Assembly (NCBI RefSeq): GCF_000720635.1
Contig: NZ_JOCF01000006.1
Location: 62,001 to 126,000, forward strand
From: Streptomyces sp. NRRL WC-3742
GTDB taxonomy: Bacteria; Actinomycetota; Actinomycetes; Streptomycetales; Streptomycetaceae
DNA length: 64,000 bases
Direction: 5' to 3'
Positions 56,121 to 64,000 of this stretch are shown here, piece by piece. Numbering within the stretch: the stretch's first letter is position 1; every line of letters begins with the position of its first letter. A program made the position numbers and the translations under genes. Under the pieces are notes generated by a model. That model was not told where the DNA came from. It saw only the letters and a program-made list of their open reading frames with translations, and did no database searches.

Positions 56121-56332
56121 CTCAGTTCCCCTCAGGCGATTTGGTCGCTACCGTACCTCCGCATTCCGCGTGCTGGTTCCGCAAAGCGATCTATCGCGCG
56201 CACAGCGTTACGGCGCGCTCCCTGCGTGCGCCCTTTTCCGCCCCTTGTCCCTCTTCCCCGGCTCCTCCAGCACCCCGTCGAACAGCAACTCAGGGCTGGC
56301 CCGAGGGGCCATCTTTCACCGATCATTCCGCC

Positions 56333-57232
56333 ATGACCACGCAAACGATCACCGCCACGGCCTCCGGCACCTGGAACCTCGGCGACCTCACCGTCAACCG
56401 CATCGGCTTCGGCACGATGCGCCTGCCCCAGTACGGCGCGGCCTTCGCGCCCGATGCCGTCCCGCGCGACCGCGAGCAGGCGATCCGCGTCCTGCGCCGG
56501 GCGGTGGAGCTGGGGGTGAACCACCTCGACACCGCCGCCTTCTACTTCTCCTCGCTGCGCTCCGCCAACGAACTGATCAACAGCGCCCTGGCGCCCTACT
56601 CCGACGACCTCGTCATCGTCACCAAGGTCGGCCCGGCCCGCGGCCGCTCCGGCGACTGGGAGGCGCACGCCAGGACCCCCGAGGAGTTGCGCGGCCAGGT
56701 CGAGGAGAACCTGCGGCAGCTGGGCCGCGACCACCTCGACGTGGTGAACCTGCGCATCCTCGGCACCGACTCCATAGCCGAGCGCTTCGGCGCGCTCGCC
56801 GACCTGCGCGAGGCGGGGCTCATCCGCCACCTGGGCCTGTCCAACATCCGCCCGCACCACCTGGCCGAGGCGCAGGCCATCGCGCCGGTGGTCTGCGTGC
56901 AGAACATGTACGGGCTCGGCGCCGCGCCCGAGCAGGAGGAGGTGCTGCGCCTGTGCGGCGAGCAGGGCATCGCCTTCGTGCCGTTCTACGCGATCGCCGG
57001 AAAGGGGCGCGAGACGGGCGCGGTCGCGTCCGAGGAGGGCGGGGTGCAGGCCGTCGCCGACCGCCACGGGGTGAGCGCCGCCCAGGTGCGGCTGGCGTGG
57101 ACGCTGCACCGGGGCCAGCACGTCCTCGCCATCCCCGGGACGGGCGACCTCGACCACCTCGCCCAGAACGTGGCGGCCGGTGCGCTGCGCCTCTCCGAGG
57201 AGGACCTGGCCGCGCTGAGCCCCTCGGAGTAG
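56333..57232 (+). CDS. Aldo/keto reductase
   Basis: 299 aa, (beta/alpha)8 fold. Conserved parts: NRIGFGTMRLPQYGAAF, VELGVNHLDTAAFYFS (catalytic Asp and Tyr), DLVIVTKVGPARG (catalytic Lys), IRHLGLSNIRPHHLAEA, and the C-terminal NADPH region VLAIPGTGDLDHLAQNV. The usual catalytic His position in the fourth strand reads DVVNLRILG, so His is Asn. Many predicted oxidoreductases of this subgroup, active on small aldehydes, have this change. Convergent with the TetR gene. Confidence 0.88.
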   Translation: MTTQTITATASGTWNLGDLTVNRIGFGTMRLPQYGAAFAPDAVPRDREQAIRVLRRAVELGVNHLDTAAFYFSSLRSANELINSALAPYSDDLVIVTKVGPARGRSGDWEAHARTPEELRGQVEENLRQLGRDHLDVVNLRILGTDSIAERFGALADLREAGLIRHLGLSNIRPHHLAEAQAIAPVVCVQNMYGLGAAPEQEEVLRLCGEQGIAFVPFYAIAGKGRETGAVASEEGGVQAVADRHGVSAAQVRLAWTLHRGQHVLAIPGTGDLDHLAQNVAAGALRLSEEDLAALSPSE

Positions 57233-57284
57233 GCCGGGGCGGTCCCGGGGGCCATCCGGCCCAGGGGCTTTCCCCGGGCGTTCG

Positions 57285-57875
57285 CTAGGCGCCGCCCCGC
57301 AGCAGGTCGATCGCCCCGCGCTCGGCCAACTCCTCCGCGTGGGCGGGCAGTTCGGAGCCCGCGTGGAGGTGGGGGCGGACGACGGCGAGGGGGAGGCCGA
57401 CGAGGGCGAGGGTGAGGCGGTCGTGGTCCAGCGGGGTGGACGTCCCGAGGCGTTCGGCCAGGGCCGCCGCGGCCTGCCGTACCCGCCGCCCGTCCTGCCG
57501 TTCGCGGCGCAGGTGCTCCTCGGACCACTCGGCCTTGCCGAAGGCTTCCGGGCCGTGCAGCAGGACGAGTGCCCGTTCGCGGTGGGCGCGGGACCAGGTG
57601 ACGACCTGGCGGGCGGCGGCTCCGGCGGCGAGGTGGGGGTCGGTGTGCTCCTCGAGGACGGGCAGGTAGGCGGCGTGGAACTCGCCCACCGTCCGTAGCC
57701 ACAACTCGGCCAGCAGGGCGAAGCGTTGGGGGAAGCGGTGGTACACGGACCCGTTGGGCGCACCGCTCTCGCGTGCGACGGCGGACATGGTGACGGCGGG
57801 CGGCCCGCCGGCGGCGGCGAGGCGGACGGCGGCGTCGAGGAGCGAGGCTTCGTCGTGGAGGGGTGGCCTGGGCAT
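57285..57875 (-). CDS. TetR-family repressor
   Basis: 196 aa from ATG 57875, which abuts the palindromic operator; longer frames would read through that site. TetR HTH: LLDAAVRLAAAGGPPAVTMS, VARESGAPNGSVYHRFPQRF. The C-terminal ligand domain has no assignable effector. It is divergent from the SRPBCC gene at 57941, which it probably represses together with itself. Confidence 0.88.
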   Translation of the reverse strand: MPRPPLHDEASLLDAAVRLAAAGGPPAVTMSAVARESGAPNGSVYHRFPQRFALLAELWLRTVGEFHAAYLPVLEEHTDPHLAAGAAARQVVTWSRAHRERALVLLHGPEAFGKAEWSEEHLRRERQDGRRVRQAAAALAERLGTSTPLDHDRLTLALVGLPLAVVRPHLHAGSELPAHAEELAERGAIDLLRGGA

Positions 57876-57899
57876 GAAGTGGAGAGTACTCTCCACTTC
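57876..57899. promoter_or_regulatory. Perfect 24-bp palindromic operator for the TetR regulator
   Basis: The half-site GAAGTGGAGAGT (57876-57887) is followed by its exact complement (57888-57899). It starts one base from the tetR ATG and 42 bp before the divergent SRPBCC gene. Confidence 0.85.
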
Positions 57900-57940
57900 A
57901 ATTGGAGAGAAGCATCCAAAACAAGAGGGGCTCACCCACC

Positions 57941-58435
57941 GTGCCCGTGCTCAACATCCACGAACGCACCATCCCCGCATCGGAGTCGACGGTCGGCGCC
58001 CTCCTCGACGGCCTCGCCGGCCCGGACGACCGGCTGTGGCCCGGGCCCGCCTGGCCCCGGATGTGCCTGGACGGCCCGCTCGCCGTCGGCGCCTCCGGCG
58101 GCCACGGGCCGGTCCGTTACCGCGTCGTCGGTCATCAGCCGGGCCTCTGGGTCCGGTTCCGGTTCACCGGCCCGCGCGGCTTCGACGGCTTCCACGAGTT
58201 CACCGTCCACCCCGCGCCCGAGGGGGACGGCACCCTCCTGCGCCACACCGTCGCCATGCGCCTGCACGGCCCCGGCCGCCTGACCTGGCCGCTCGCCTTC
58301 CGCCACCTGCACGACGCCCTGCTGGAGGACTGCCTCGACCAGGCCGTCCGCGCCTGCGGCGCCACCGTTCCCACCCCCGCCCGCTGGAGCCCGTACGTAC
58401 GGGCCCTGCGCAGCCTCGCCCGCCGAAGGCCGTGA
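57941..58435 (+). CDS. SRPBCC family protein
   Basis: 164 aa from GTG 57941. SRPBCC fold: VLNIHERTIPASESTVGALL, GPVRYRVVGHQPGLWVRFRF, GFDGFHEFTVHP and the C-terminal helix ALLEDCLDQAVRACG. It binds a small hydrophobic ligand or acts as a cyclase-like enzyme; function unknown. Probably controlled by the divergent TetR repressor through the palindrome at 57876-57899. Confidence 0.8.
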   Translation: MPVLNIHERTIPASESTVGALLDGLAGPDDRLWPGPAWPRMCLDGPLAVGASGGHGPVRYRVVGHQPGLWVRFRFTGPRGFDGFHEFTVHPAPEGDGTLLRHTVAMRLHGPGRLTWPLAFRHLHDALLEDCLDQAVRACGATVPTPARWSPYVRALRSLARRRP

Positions 58436-58456
58436 GGTCGCGGGGCCCGTGGGGCC

Positions 58457-58496
58457 GTGAGGTCGTGAGGTCGTGAGGTCGTGAGGTCGTGAGGTC
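58457..58496 (+). repeat. Five perfect GTGAGGTC octamers
   Basis: Tandem 8-bp units, with isolated copies just upstream (near 58434), between the SRPBCC and AraC genes. Non-coding; copy number could vary by slippage. Confidence 0.8.
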
Positions 58497-58632
58497 GTTT
58501 GCCACCGGACGGCTCGCCCCTTCCAGAGCCGATTCCGAGGTGTCAGCGGCTTGGCGGTGTACCGGCATACCGTTGTCGCACGGGGGAGAGAACCCCGCCC
58601 ACCCGGCGGGGGCGAATCGGAAGGAGGGGTCC

Positions 58633-59718
58633 GTGGTGGCGGGGAACGAGGCCGGGGGCCTGTCGGCGCGGGAGCGCTTCGAGAACTGGCGGGAACTGCT
58701 GCTCAGAACACGGGTGTGCGATGCGACCGTCGCCTCCATCGAGGATTTCACGGCGGAGGTGCGGCGGTTCGAGCTGGGGCCGGCGGCCCTGCTGGGCACG
58801 TCGTTCCCCCCGGCCCGGTTCCGGCGCACCGAGCGCATGATCCGACGCGCGGACGAGGAGCAGTACCACCTGACGGTGCTCACGGACGGCTTCCAGATCC
58901 TGTCCCGAGGCCGGGACCAGGCCGAGGTCAGGGTGGGCGACCTCGTCATGATCGACAGCTGGCACTCCTACGACCTGCGCTACTTCGGGGCCGACGGGCC
59001 GGGCCGGGAAGGGGGAACGGTCGCCGGTGTCGGCATCGACCTGCCCGCCTCGCTCATGCCGGTGCCCCCGGACCGCCTGCGCGGCCTGCTCGGGCGCGGC
59101 AGGTGCGGACGGCAGGGGACGGGCGCGCTGCTGGCGGAGTTCCTCCTCGGGCTCGACCGGCAGGCGGCCCGGCTGCGGCCCCTGGAGTCGGCGCGGCTCG
59201 GCACGGTCCTGGTCGACCTGGTGTCGGCCTGGGTCATCCGGGAGCTGGACGCCCTGGGCGAACTGTCGCCCACCGCCCGGGACCGGGTCACCGTGGAGGG
59301 CGCCAGGTCGTTCATCCGGCACAACCTCCACGACCCCGACCTGACCCCTGCGGCGGTCGCCGCCGCCCACCACATCTCCGTCAGCCACCTGCACCGCCTG
59401 TTCAGCGAGCACTCCCACGGCGAGACCGTCGCCGCCTTCATCCGCAGCCAGCGGATGGGCAGGGCGCACCGCGACCTCGCCGACCCCGCGCTGCACGCCG
59501 TGCCCATCCACGTCATCGCCGCACGCTGCGGGATCCTGCGCGCCTCCGACTTCGGCCGCTCCTTCAAGGCCGCCTACGGGCTCACGCCGCGCGAGCACCG
59601 CCGCCAGGCGCTGAGCGGGCACAGCGGACATGAGACGGAGTGCGCAGAGGCGAGGACGCGATGCGGATTGCCGGACCCGCCCACGGCCTACCGTGGGGGG
59701 CGTACGGGGGAAGCCTGA
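58633..59718 (+). CDS. AraC-family regulator with cupin-like AraC_binding_2 domain
   Basis: 361 aa from GTG 58633 after AAGGAGG. The N-terminal sensory domain runs to about residue 200 (FENWRELLLRTRVCDATVAS, QYHLTVLTDGFQILSRGRDQ, VRVGDLVMIDSWHSYDLRY). The C-terminal double HTH is FIRHNLHDPDLTPAAVAAAH, HISVSHLHRLF, and IAARCGILRASDFGRSFKAA with YGLTPREHRRQ. A one-component activator of unknown effector; it stands alone. Confidence 0.88.
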   Translation: MVAGNEAGGLSARERFENWRELLLRTRVCDATVASIEDFTAEVRRFELGPAALLGTSFPPARFRRTERMIRRADEEQYHLTVLTDGFQILSRGRDQAEVRVGDLVMIDSWHSYDLRYFGADGPGREGGTVAGVGIDLPASLMPVPPDRLRGLLGRGRCGRQGTGALLAEFLLGLDRQAARLRPLESARLGTVLVDLVSAWVIRELDALGELSPTARDRVTVEGARSFIRHNLHDPDLTPAAVAAAHHISVSHLHRLFSEHSHGETVAAFIRSQRMGRAHRDLADPALHAVPIHVIAARCGILRASDFGRSFKAAYGLTPREHRRQALSGHSGHETECAEARTRCGLPDPPTAYRGGRTGEA

Positions 59719-59851
59719 CGCGGATGTTCGAGAAGCGTCGGAGGGCCGGATGGAACCCCGCGAGGGGGAGGGTTCCATCCGGTGTCATACCGGTGTCGTT
59801 CGCGCTCGACGCCGAGGTGTTCCGGTGATCCGAGAAGAGGGGGAAGGGCCG

Positions 59852-59929
59852 ATGCTTCGCCGCCGGTGCGACCAGAACTGGACGGTCTGGACGAGCAGCC
59901 GGACCGATCAGTGGCGGAACGCTTTCTGA
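59852..59929 (+). CDS. Possible 25-residue peptide
   Basis: MLRRRCDQNWTVWTSSRTDQ is followed by WRNAF and a stop, with GGGGGAAGG before the ATG. It is followed by a terminator hairpin. Its length is too short to judge by composition; it could be a chance frame. Confidence 0.25.
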   Translation: MLRRRCDQNWTVWTSSRTDQWRNAF

Positions 59930-59943
59930 TTCCGGTACCTGTG

Positions 59944-59972
59944 ACCGCCCGTCGGCCCTGCCGGCGGGCGGT
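59944..59972. terminator. Hairpin terminator between AraC and HTH_38-MarR genes
   Basis: ACCGCCCG-t-CGGC pairs with GCCG-g-CGGGCGGT; a strong stem with one internal mismatch, between convergent transcription units. Confidence 0.7.
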
Positions 59973-59982
59973 TCGCGTTCCG

Positions 59983-60720
59983 TCAGCCGGAGTGTCCGCG
60001 CCGCCTGCGCTGGACGGCGCGGACGATGTCCGTCCCCGCCAGCTCCAGGAAGACGGACGCCTCGGTCATCCTCGCCCCGGCCGGGGTCCGCACGCCGAGC
60101 AGGTCCGCGCCGTTGCGGGCGAACTCGGCCAGCGCGGTGTTGCGTTGGGCGCTCGCGAGCATCGCCCGGTACCAGATGTCGTCGTCGACGACGTACCGCT
60201 CGCGGCTCTCGCCCTCGGGCCGCTCGCGCCGCACCAGCTCCTGCGCCTCCAGGTAGCCGATCGCCTTCGAGACCGAGGCCGGGCTCACCCCGAGCCGCTG
60301 CACCAGATCGGCGGCGGTCAGGCTGCCGCAGTCGGTGACGTAGAGGCAGGCGAGCACCCGGCCCACCATCCGCGGCATGCCGAGCTGCGCCAACAGCTCG
60401 GCGAGCTGCGTCGCGTACGCCTCCACCGCCGCCTGGTCGCGCCCGTCACCCGTGCCCGCGCCGCGCGCGTGGCCCGCGCCGCCCGCGCTCCCTTCCGGTA
60501 CGCGGGGAGCGGGGGCCTTGCTCCGCCGGGAGCGCCGTACGGTCGCGCGCTGCGCGTTGTCCGCGCGGTAGCCGGAGGGGCCGCCGTTGCGGGCGATCTC
60601 GCGGGTGATCGTGGAGGTCGGGCGGTCGAGCTGCCGGGCGATCTCCCCGTAGCCCAGCCGCGCGGTGAGCCCCGCGGCGATCAGGCGACGCTCTTCCTGG
60701 GTCAGTCTGGCGCCTGGCAC
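59983..60720 (-). CDS. Regulator with IS30-type HTH_38 and MarR-like winged-helix domains
   Basis: 245 aa from GTG 60720, six bases after GAGGAG. Residues 1-60 hold an HTH_38 domain as in IS30 transposases: LTQEERRLIAAGLTARLGYG, EIARQLDRPTSTITREIARN. A basic, Gly-rich linker follows. Residues 85-240 are a GbsR/MarR-type winged helix (GMPRMVGRVLACLYVTDCGS, LTAADLVQRLGVSPASVSKA, AQELVRRERPEGESRERYVV). No transposase catalytic domain is present. Probably a transcription factor with two DNA-binding modules, regulating the divergent serine hydrolase gene. Confidence 0.8.
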   Translation of the reverse strand: MPGARLTQEERRLIAAGLTARLGYGEIARQLDRPTSTITREIARNGGPSGYRADNAQRATVRRSRRSKAPAPRVPEGSAGGAGHARGAGTGDGRDQAAVEAYATQLAELLAQLGMPRMVGRVLACLYVTDCGSLTAADLVQRLGVSPASVSKAIGYLEAQELVRRERPEGESRERYVVDDDIWYRAMLASAQRNTALAEFARNGADLLGVRTPAGARMTEASVFLELAGTDIVRAVQRRRRGHSG

Positions 60721-60751
60721 GGGCGGCTCCTCTCGTCGCCGCCGAGTATTC

Positions 60752-60805
60752 CATTGCAACAGTCGGACGTCGAGCCGATTGCATTAGCCGACAGGGTCAT
60801 TGCAA
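60752..60805. promoter_or_regulatory. Three ATTGCA motifs in the regulator/serine hydrolase intergenic region
   Basis: CATTGCAA occurs at 60752-60759 and 60798-60805, with GATTGCAT at 60777-60784 between them. TTGCAA is self-complementary. These lie upstream of the HTH_38-MarR gene and within the 210-bp divergent region, making them candidate binding sites. Confidence 0.5.
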
Positions 60806-60930
60806 GGAACCAGTGGCTCTGAGCAGGAAGTTCATGTCTGACGGGCAGGCATGGCATTGATGGACCTGCGAACGGAAGCCTAAGGTTTTCCTCGTAGCGA
60901 AACACCGAACGACCACACGGGGAGCCCACC

Positions 60931-62139
60931 ATGAAGACCACCGTCCGCACCGCGATCAGCGCGACCGTCACCGCCACCGTCACCGCCGCCCTGCTGGCCT
61001 CGGCACCGGCCGCCTTCGCCGTCGGCGAGCAGCCGAAGGGCAACGGCCACGCCGGGGTCCAGGCCGTGCTCGACCGCGCGGTGACCGAGGCGGGCCTGCC
61101 GGGGGCCCGGGCCGAGGTCCGCGACGGCGACTCCACCTGGTTCGGGACGGCCGGCACCGCCGACCGGGCCACCGGCCGCGTGATGAAGCCCCAGGACCGC
61201 TTCCGGATCGGCAGCACCACCAAGACCTTCGTCTCCACCGTCGTCCTCCAGCTCGCCGCCGAGCAGCGGCTGAGCCTGGACGACAGCGTCGAGCGGTGGC
61301 TCCCTGGCCTGCTGGACGGCAACGGCTACGACGGCTCCGGGATCACCGTCCGCCAGCTGCTCAACCACACCAGCGGTGTCTTCAACTACGTCGGCGACCC
61401 GGAGCTCGGGAAGGAGTTCGTCGGCACGCCGTTCCTGCAGCACCGCTTCGACGACTTCACACCGCGTCAGCTCGTCGAGGTCGCCGTGGCCAACGGTCCG
61501 GTGTTCGCCCCGGGCACCGGGTTCGCGTACTCCGACACCAACTACGCGCTCGCCGGGATGATCGTCGAGCAGGTCACCGGGCGCAGCCTGGCCCAGGAGA
61601 TCACCGCGCGGATCACCGGCCCGCTGCACCTGAGGAGCACGTACGTCCCGGCCGCCGGGGACATGCGCATCCACGGCCCGCACGCCCGCCACTACTCCCA
61701 GCTGATGGCGACGGACGTCGACACCGCCCCGAGCTACGACGTGACCGACCTCAACCCCTCCTGGGGGTACGCCTCCGGCGACATGATCTCCACCAGCGGC
61801 GACCTCAACACCTTCTTCCGCGCCCTGCTCGAGGGGCGGCTGCTGCCGCAGGCCCAGCAGAACGAGATGTTCACGATGCTGGACCCGGGGGTCAACTGGA
61901 TCAAGGACTCGCAGTACGGCCTGGGCGTCGCCTCGCAGAAGCTGTCCTGCACCACGGTCTGGGGCATGGGCGGCGCGATCAACGGATCCTGGTCCTACAC
62001 CTTCGGCAGCCGCGACGGCCGCCACCTGCTCTCCACCGAGGTGAACGGCGACTGGGCCAAGGGCCCCATGGGCTCCCCGATCGGGGTCTTCACCCACGAG
62101 CTGGAGGCCGAGTTCTGCCCGGCGGCCGCCACCTCCTGA
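60931..62139 (+). CDS. Secreted serine hydrolase (class C beta-lactamase / DD-peptidase fold)
   Basis: 402 aa, ATG after GGGGAG. Signal peptide ATVTATVTAALLASAPAAFA. Catalytic SxxK is in FRIGSTTKTFVS, the Tyr motif in FAYSDTNYALAGM, and LLNHTSGVFNYVG is typical of the beta-lactamase/DD-carboxypeptidase family. The third motif may be in VWGMGGAINGSW. It acts outside the cell, probably on D-Ala-containing peptides or small esters; true beta-lactamase activity cannot be inferred. Divergent from the HTH_38-MarR regulator. Confidence 0.88.
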   Translation: MKTTVRTAISATVTATVTAALLASAPAAFAVGEQPKGNGHAGVQAVLDRAVTEAGLPGARAEVRDGDSTWFGTAGTADRATGRVMKPQDRFRIGSTTKTFVSTVVLQLAAEQRLSLDDSVERWLPGLLDGNGYDGSGITVRQLLNHTSGVFNYVGDPELGKEFVGTPFLQHRFDDFTPRQLVEVAVANGPVFAPGTGFAYSDTNYALAGMIVEQVTGRSLAQEITARITGPLHLRSTYVPAAGDMRIHGPHARHYSQLMATDVDTAPSYDVTDLNPSWGYASGDMISTSGDLNTFFRALLEGRLLPQAQQNEMFTMLDPGVNWIKDSQYGLGVASQKLSCTTVWGMGGAINGSWSYTFGSRDGRHLLSTEVNGDWAKGPMGSPIGVFTHELEAEFCPAAATS

Positions 62140-62284
62140 GAAGGCCCGGAGGATCGGCCCGCCAGGGCCCGGCCGGGGGGCCGGCCGGGTGACGGCGGGT
62201 TTGGCGACGCGGCGGCCACGGAACGACTTCCCGCCGTACCCGCATCGGCACGGCGCCCAGGCGTGCCCGACCCCGAGGGATGGC

Positions 62285-63595
62285 ATGGCTACCACGGACT
62301 CCCAGGGGCCCGCCCGGCAGGCGCGGGCGTTCCAGCTCGCGCGCCGGCCCAAACTGTGGCTCTTCCCGGGCATCCTGTGCGGCCTGCTGGCCGTCGTCCT
62401 CTCGCTGCTCTACATGGGTGGCATCGTCAATCCGACCGGGCACCTGCACCGGCTGCCGGTCGCCCTGGTGAACGAGGACCAGGGCCCGCCTCCGCCCGGC
62501 CGCACCGAGAACGTCGGCACGCTGCTGACCAAGGCCGTGGTGGCCGCGAGCCCCGGGACGACCGTCGACTGGAAGCGGATCGACGGCGCCGAACTCGACC
62601 GGCAACTCGCCTCCGGCAAGGTCTACGGCGCCCTGGTCGTCCCGAAGGACTTCACCACCGCCGTCACCGCGCTGGTGACCGGTCAGGCCACCGACCGGCC
62701 CACCCTGACCGTCCTCACCAACCCCGGTCTCGGCAGCCTCGGTTCCTCGATCGCCGCTCAGATCGCCCAGAACGCCGCCCATCAGGCATCGCTCGCCACC
62801 GGCAAGGACCTGCTCGCCGCCGTCCCGCCCGCGTCCGGCGCCACGGCCACCGGCCCGGACACCGGTGCCGTCGCCCGGCTGGTGCTCGCCGACCCGTTCG
62901 CCGTCACCACCCGGATCGGCCACCCGATCGGCAGCCACAGCGGCCTCGGCCTGAGCGCCTTCTACTACACGCTGCTGGCCGTGCTGACCGCCTTCATCGG
63001 CGGCAACATCATCCACAGCGGCGTCGACGGCGCGCTCGGCTACGCCGACAGCGAGATCGGCCCCTGGCACACCCGACGCCCGACCGTCCCGATCAGCCGC
63101 ACCCAGACCCTGCTGCTCAAGATGGTCATGACGGCCGGGATCATGCTGGTCACCACCAGCCTGGTGCTGCTCTGCACGGTCGGCATCCTCGGCATGGACG
63201 CCCCGCACACGGCGATGCTCTGGCTCTTCGCGTACTGCGCCAGCCTGGCCGTGGGCCTCGGCGTCCAGGCGATCAACGCGGCCTTCGGCGGGATCGGGCA
63301 GCTGGTGTCGATGTTCGTCTTCATCGCGCTCGCCCTGCCCTCCTCGGGCGCGACCGTGCCGCTCCAGGCGGTGCCCGGCTTCTACCGCTTCCTCGGCGCG
63401 TTCGAGCCGATGCGCCAACTGAGCGACGGCATCCGGGCGATCCTCTTCTTCGACGCCCGGGGCGACGCCGGCCTGGCCCGGGGCTGGGCGATGATCGCGG
63501 TCGGCCTGGTGCTGGCCCTCGTCTTCGGCTTCGCGATGACCCGGTACTACGACCGCAAGGGACTGCACCGCTGGACGCCGCAGCCGACCGACTAG
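62285..63595 (+). CDS. ABC-2/DUF3533-like membrane protein
   Basis: 436 aa. One N-terminal span (LWLFPGILCGLLAVVLSLLY), an outside domain of about 190 residues (LPVALVNEDQGPPPPGRTEN, GALVVPKDFTTAVTALVTGQ), then about five spans (FYYTLLAVLTAFIGGNII, TAGIMLVTTSLVLLCTVGIL, LVSMFVFIALALPSSG, MIAVGLVLALVFGFAM). This is the layout of YhgE/Pip and DUF3533 proteins related to ABC-2 permeases. No ATPase gene is adjacent. It could take part in export of lipids or small molecules. Confidence 0.8.
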   Translation: MATTDSQGPARQARAFQLARRPKLWLFPGILCGLLAVVLSLLYMGGIVNPTGHLHRLPVALVNEDQGPPPPGRTENVGTLLTKAVVAASPGTTVDWKRIDGAELDRQLASGKVYGALVVPKDFTTAVTALVTGQATDRPTLTVLTNPGLGSLGSSIAAQIAQNAAHQASLATGKDLLAAVPPASGATATGPDTGAVARLVLADPFAVTTRIGHPIGSHSGLGLSAFYYTLLAVLTAFIGGNIIHSGVDGALGYADSEIGPWHTRRPTVPISRTQTLLLKMVMTAGIMLVTTSLVLLCTVGILGMDAPHTAMLWLFAYCASLAVGLGVQAINAAFGGIGQLVSMFVFIALALPSSGATVPLQAVPGFYRFLGAFEPMRQLSDGIRAILFFDARGDAGLARGWAMIAVGLVLALVFGFAMTRYYDRKGLHRWTPQPTD

Positions 63596-63618
63596 TCCGG
63601 ACCTGACCTGACCAAGTA

Positions 63619-64000
63619 CTACCGGCTCCCGGCGGCCCGGCTGCTCGTCACGGTCACCTTGAGGTGCTTCATGATCGGCTGGTCGCTCTGCGTGCTGAAG
63701 TCGCCGATCGCGCACAGCACGTTCATCTCCGGCATGTACCCGGCCGCGCAGCCGCGCGGGATGTCGTACGGGACGGCCAGGTAGCCGTGCACCGAGCGGC
63801 TGCTGCCGTCCCTGGCGGTGCTGGTCACGTCCACCGGGTCGAACTCGGCGATGCCCCGCTCGCGCATGTCGTCCCGGTTGAGGAACACCAGCGTGCGCAG
63901 GTTCTTCACGCCCCGGTAGCGGTCGTTGTCCGAGTAGATGGTGGTGTTCCACTGGTCGTGCGAGCGCATGGTGCCCAGCGCCAGGGTGCCGGGGGCGGGG
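63619..64000 (-). CDS. FdhF/YdeP-family molybdopterin oxidoreductase, C-terminal fragment
   Basis: 127 residues reading in from the right edge to a TAG stop. LALGTMRSHDQWNTTIYSDN, YRGVKNLRTLVFLNRDDMRE and YDIPRGCAAGYMPEMNVLCA match the molybdopterin-dinucleotide-binding C-terminal domain of FdhF/YdeP-type oxidoreductases. The catalytic N-terminal part lies outside the window. Substrate unknown. Confidence 0.85.
   Translation of the reverse strand, partial: PAPGTLALGTMRSHDQWNTTIYSDNDRYRGVKNLRTLVFLNRDDMRERGIAEFDPVDVTSTARDGSSRSVHGYLAVPYDIPRGCAAGYMPEMNVLCAIGDFSTQSDQPIMKHLKVTVTSSRAAGSR

Noticed and set aside
59983..60720. IS30 transposase fragment
   Set aside because: Only the HTH_38 domain is present; a full MarR-like domain follows, there is no DDE domain and no terminal inverted repeats were seen.

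Overview
The window is very GC-rich, with strong third-position GC bias, GTG starts, ATGA gene overlaps and typical actinomycete families (SARP, XRE-DUF5753/DUF397, PadR, RHS-Hint). This points to a Streptomycetaceae chromosome (Streptomyces or Kitasatospora); the species cannot be told. No complete tRNA, rRNA, CRISPR array or insertion sequence was seen.

Region 1 (1 to 26.7 kb) is an aromatic (type II) polyketide gene cluster. It has the minimal PKS (KS-alpha, chain length factor and ACP at 21978-24782), an ActIII-like ketoreductase, a didomain aromatase/cyclase, an ActVA-ORF5/ActVB-like two-component oxygenase pair, and SnoaL-like and SRPBCC proteins. A starter-unit branch adds citramalate synthase, a 2-methylacyl-CoA racemase, a KASIII homologue with Ser in place of Cys, a fatty-acyl-AMP ligase, an acyl-CoA dehydrogenase, an ACP-acyltransferase fusion whose nucleophile Ser is Gly, a second intact acyltransferase and a PPTase. 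The left edge cuts an acyl-CoA carboxylase beta subunit. A SARP activator sits beside the KS genes. SARP-type direct repeats (11-bp period) lie before the KS gene and before the aromatase/cyclase gene.

Nested inside this cluster, on the opposite strand (16.0-20.6 kb), is a RiPP cassette: a 95-aa precursor with an NHLP-like leader and a Cys/Ser/Thr-bearing tail, a fused RRE/ThiF-like/YcaO cyclodehydratase, and a two-component system. No azoline dehydrogenase, protease or dedicated exporter is visible.

Region 2 (26.8-46.8 kb) codes almost entirely for exported proteins: a SecD-like lipoprotein, a small membrane protein, four modular secreted proteins sharing two domains in different combinations, two RCC1 beta-propeller proteins, a 2404-aa RHS/YD-repeat polymorphic toxin with a Hint domain and C-terminal toxin but no adjacent immunity gene, and a 1265-aa VCBS/ricin-lectin protein. 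Strong bidirectional hairpin terminators separate the convergent units.

Region 3 (46.8-64 kb) is ordinary accessory and core content: ilvE, a nickel/cobalt permease with a possible Nur box, a lipoprotein and a membrane-tethered HTH protein, three GNAT acetyltransferases, a PadR/HAAS pair with a probable leaderless promoter, a DUF5753/DUF397 pair, an aldo/keto reductase, a TetR/SRPBCC divergon with a perfect palindromic operator, an AraC regulator, an unusual HTH_38-MarR regulator, a serine hydrolase, a membrane permease and the end of an FdhF/YdeP-type molybdoenzyme. Two related double palindromes bracket the 51.8-53.6 kb segment.
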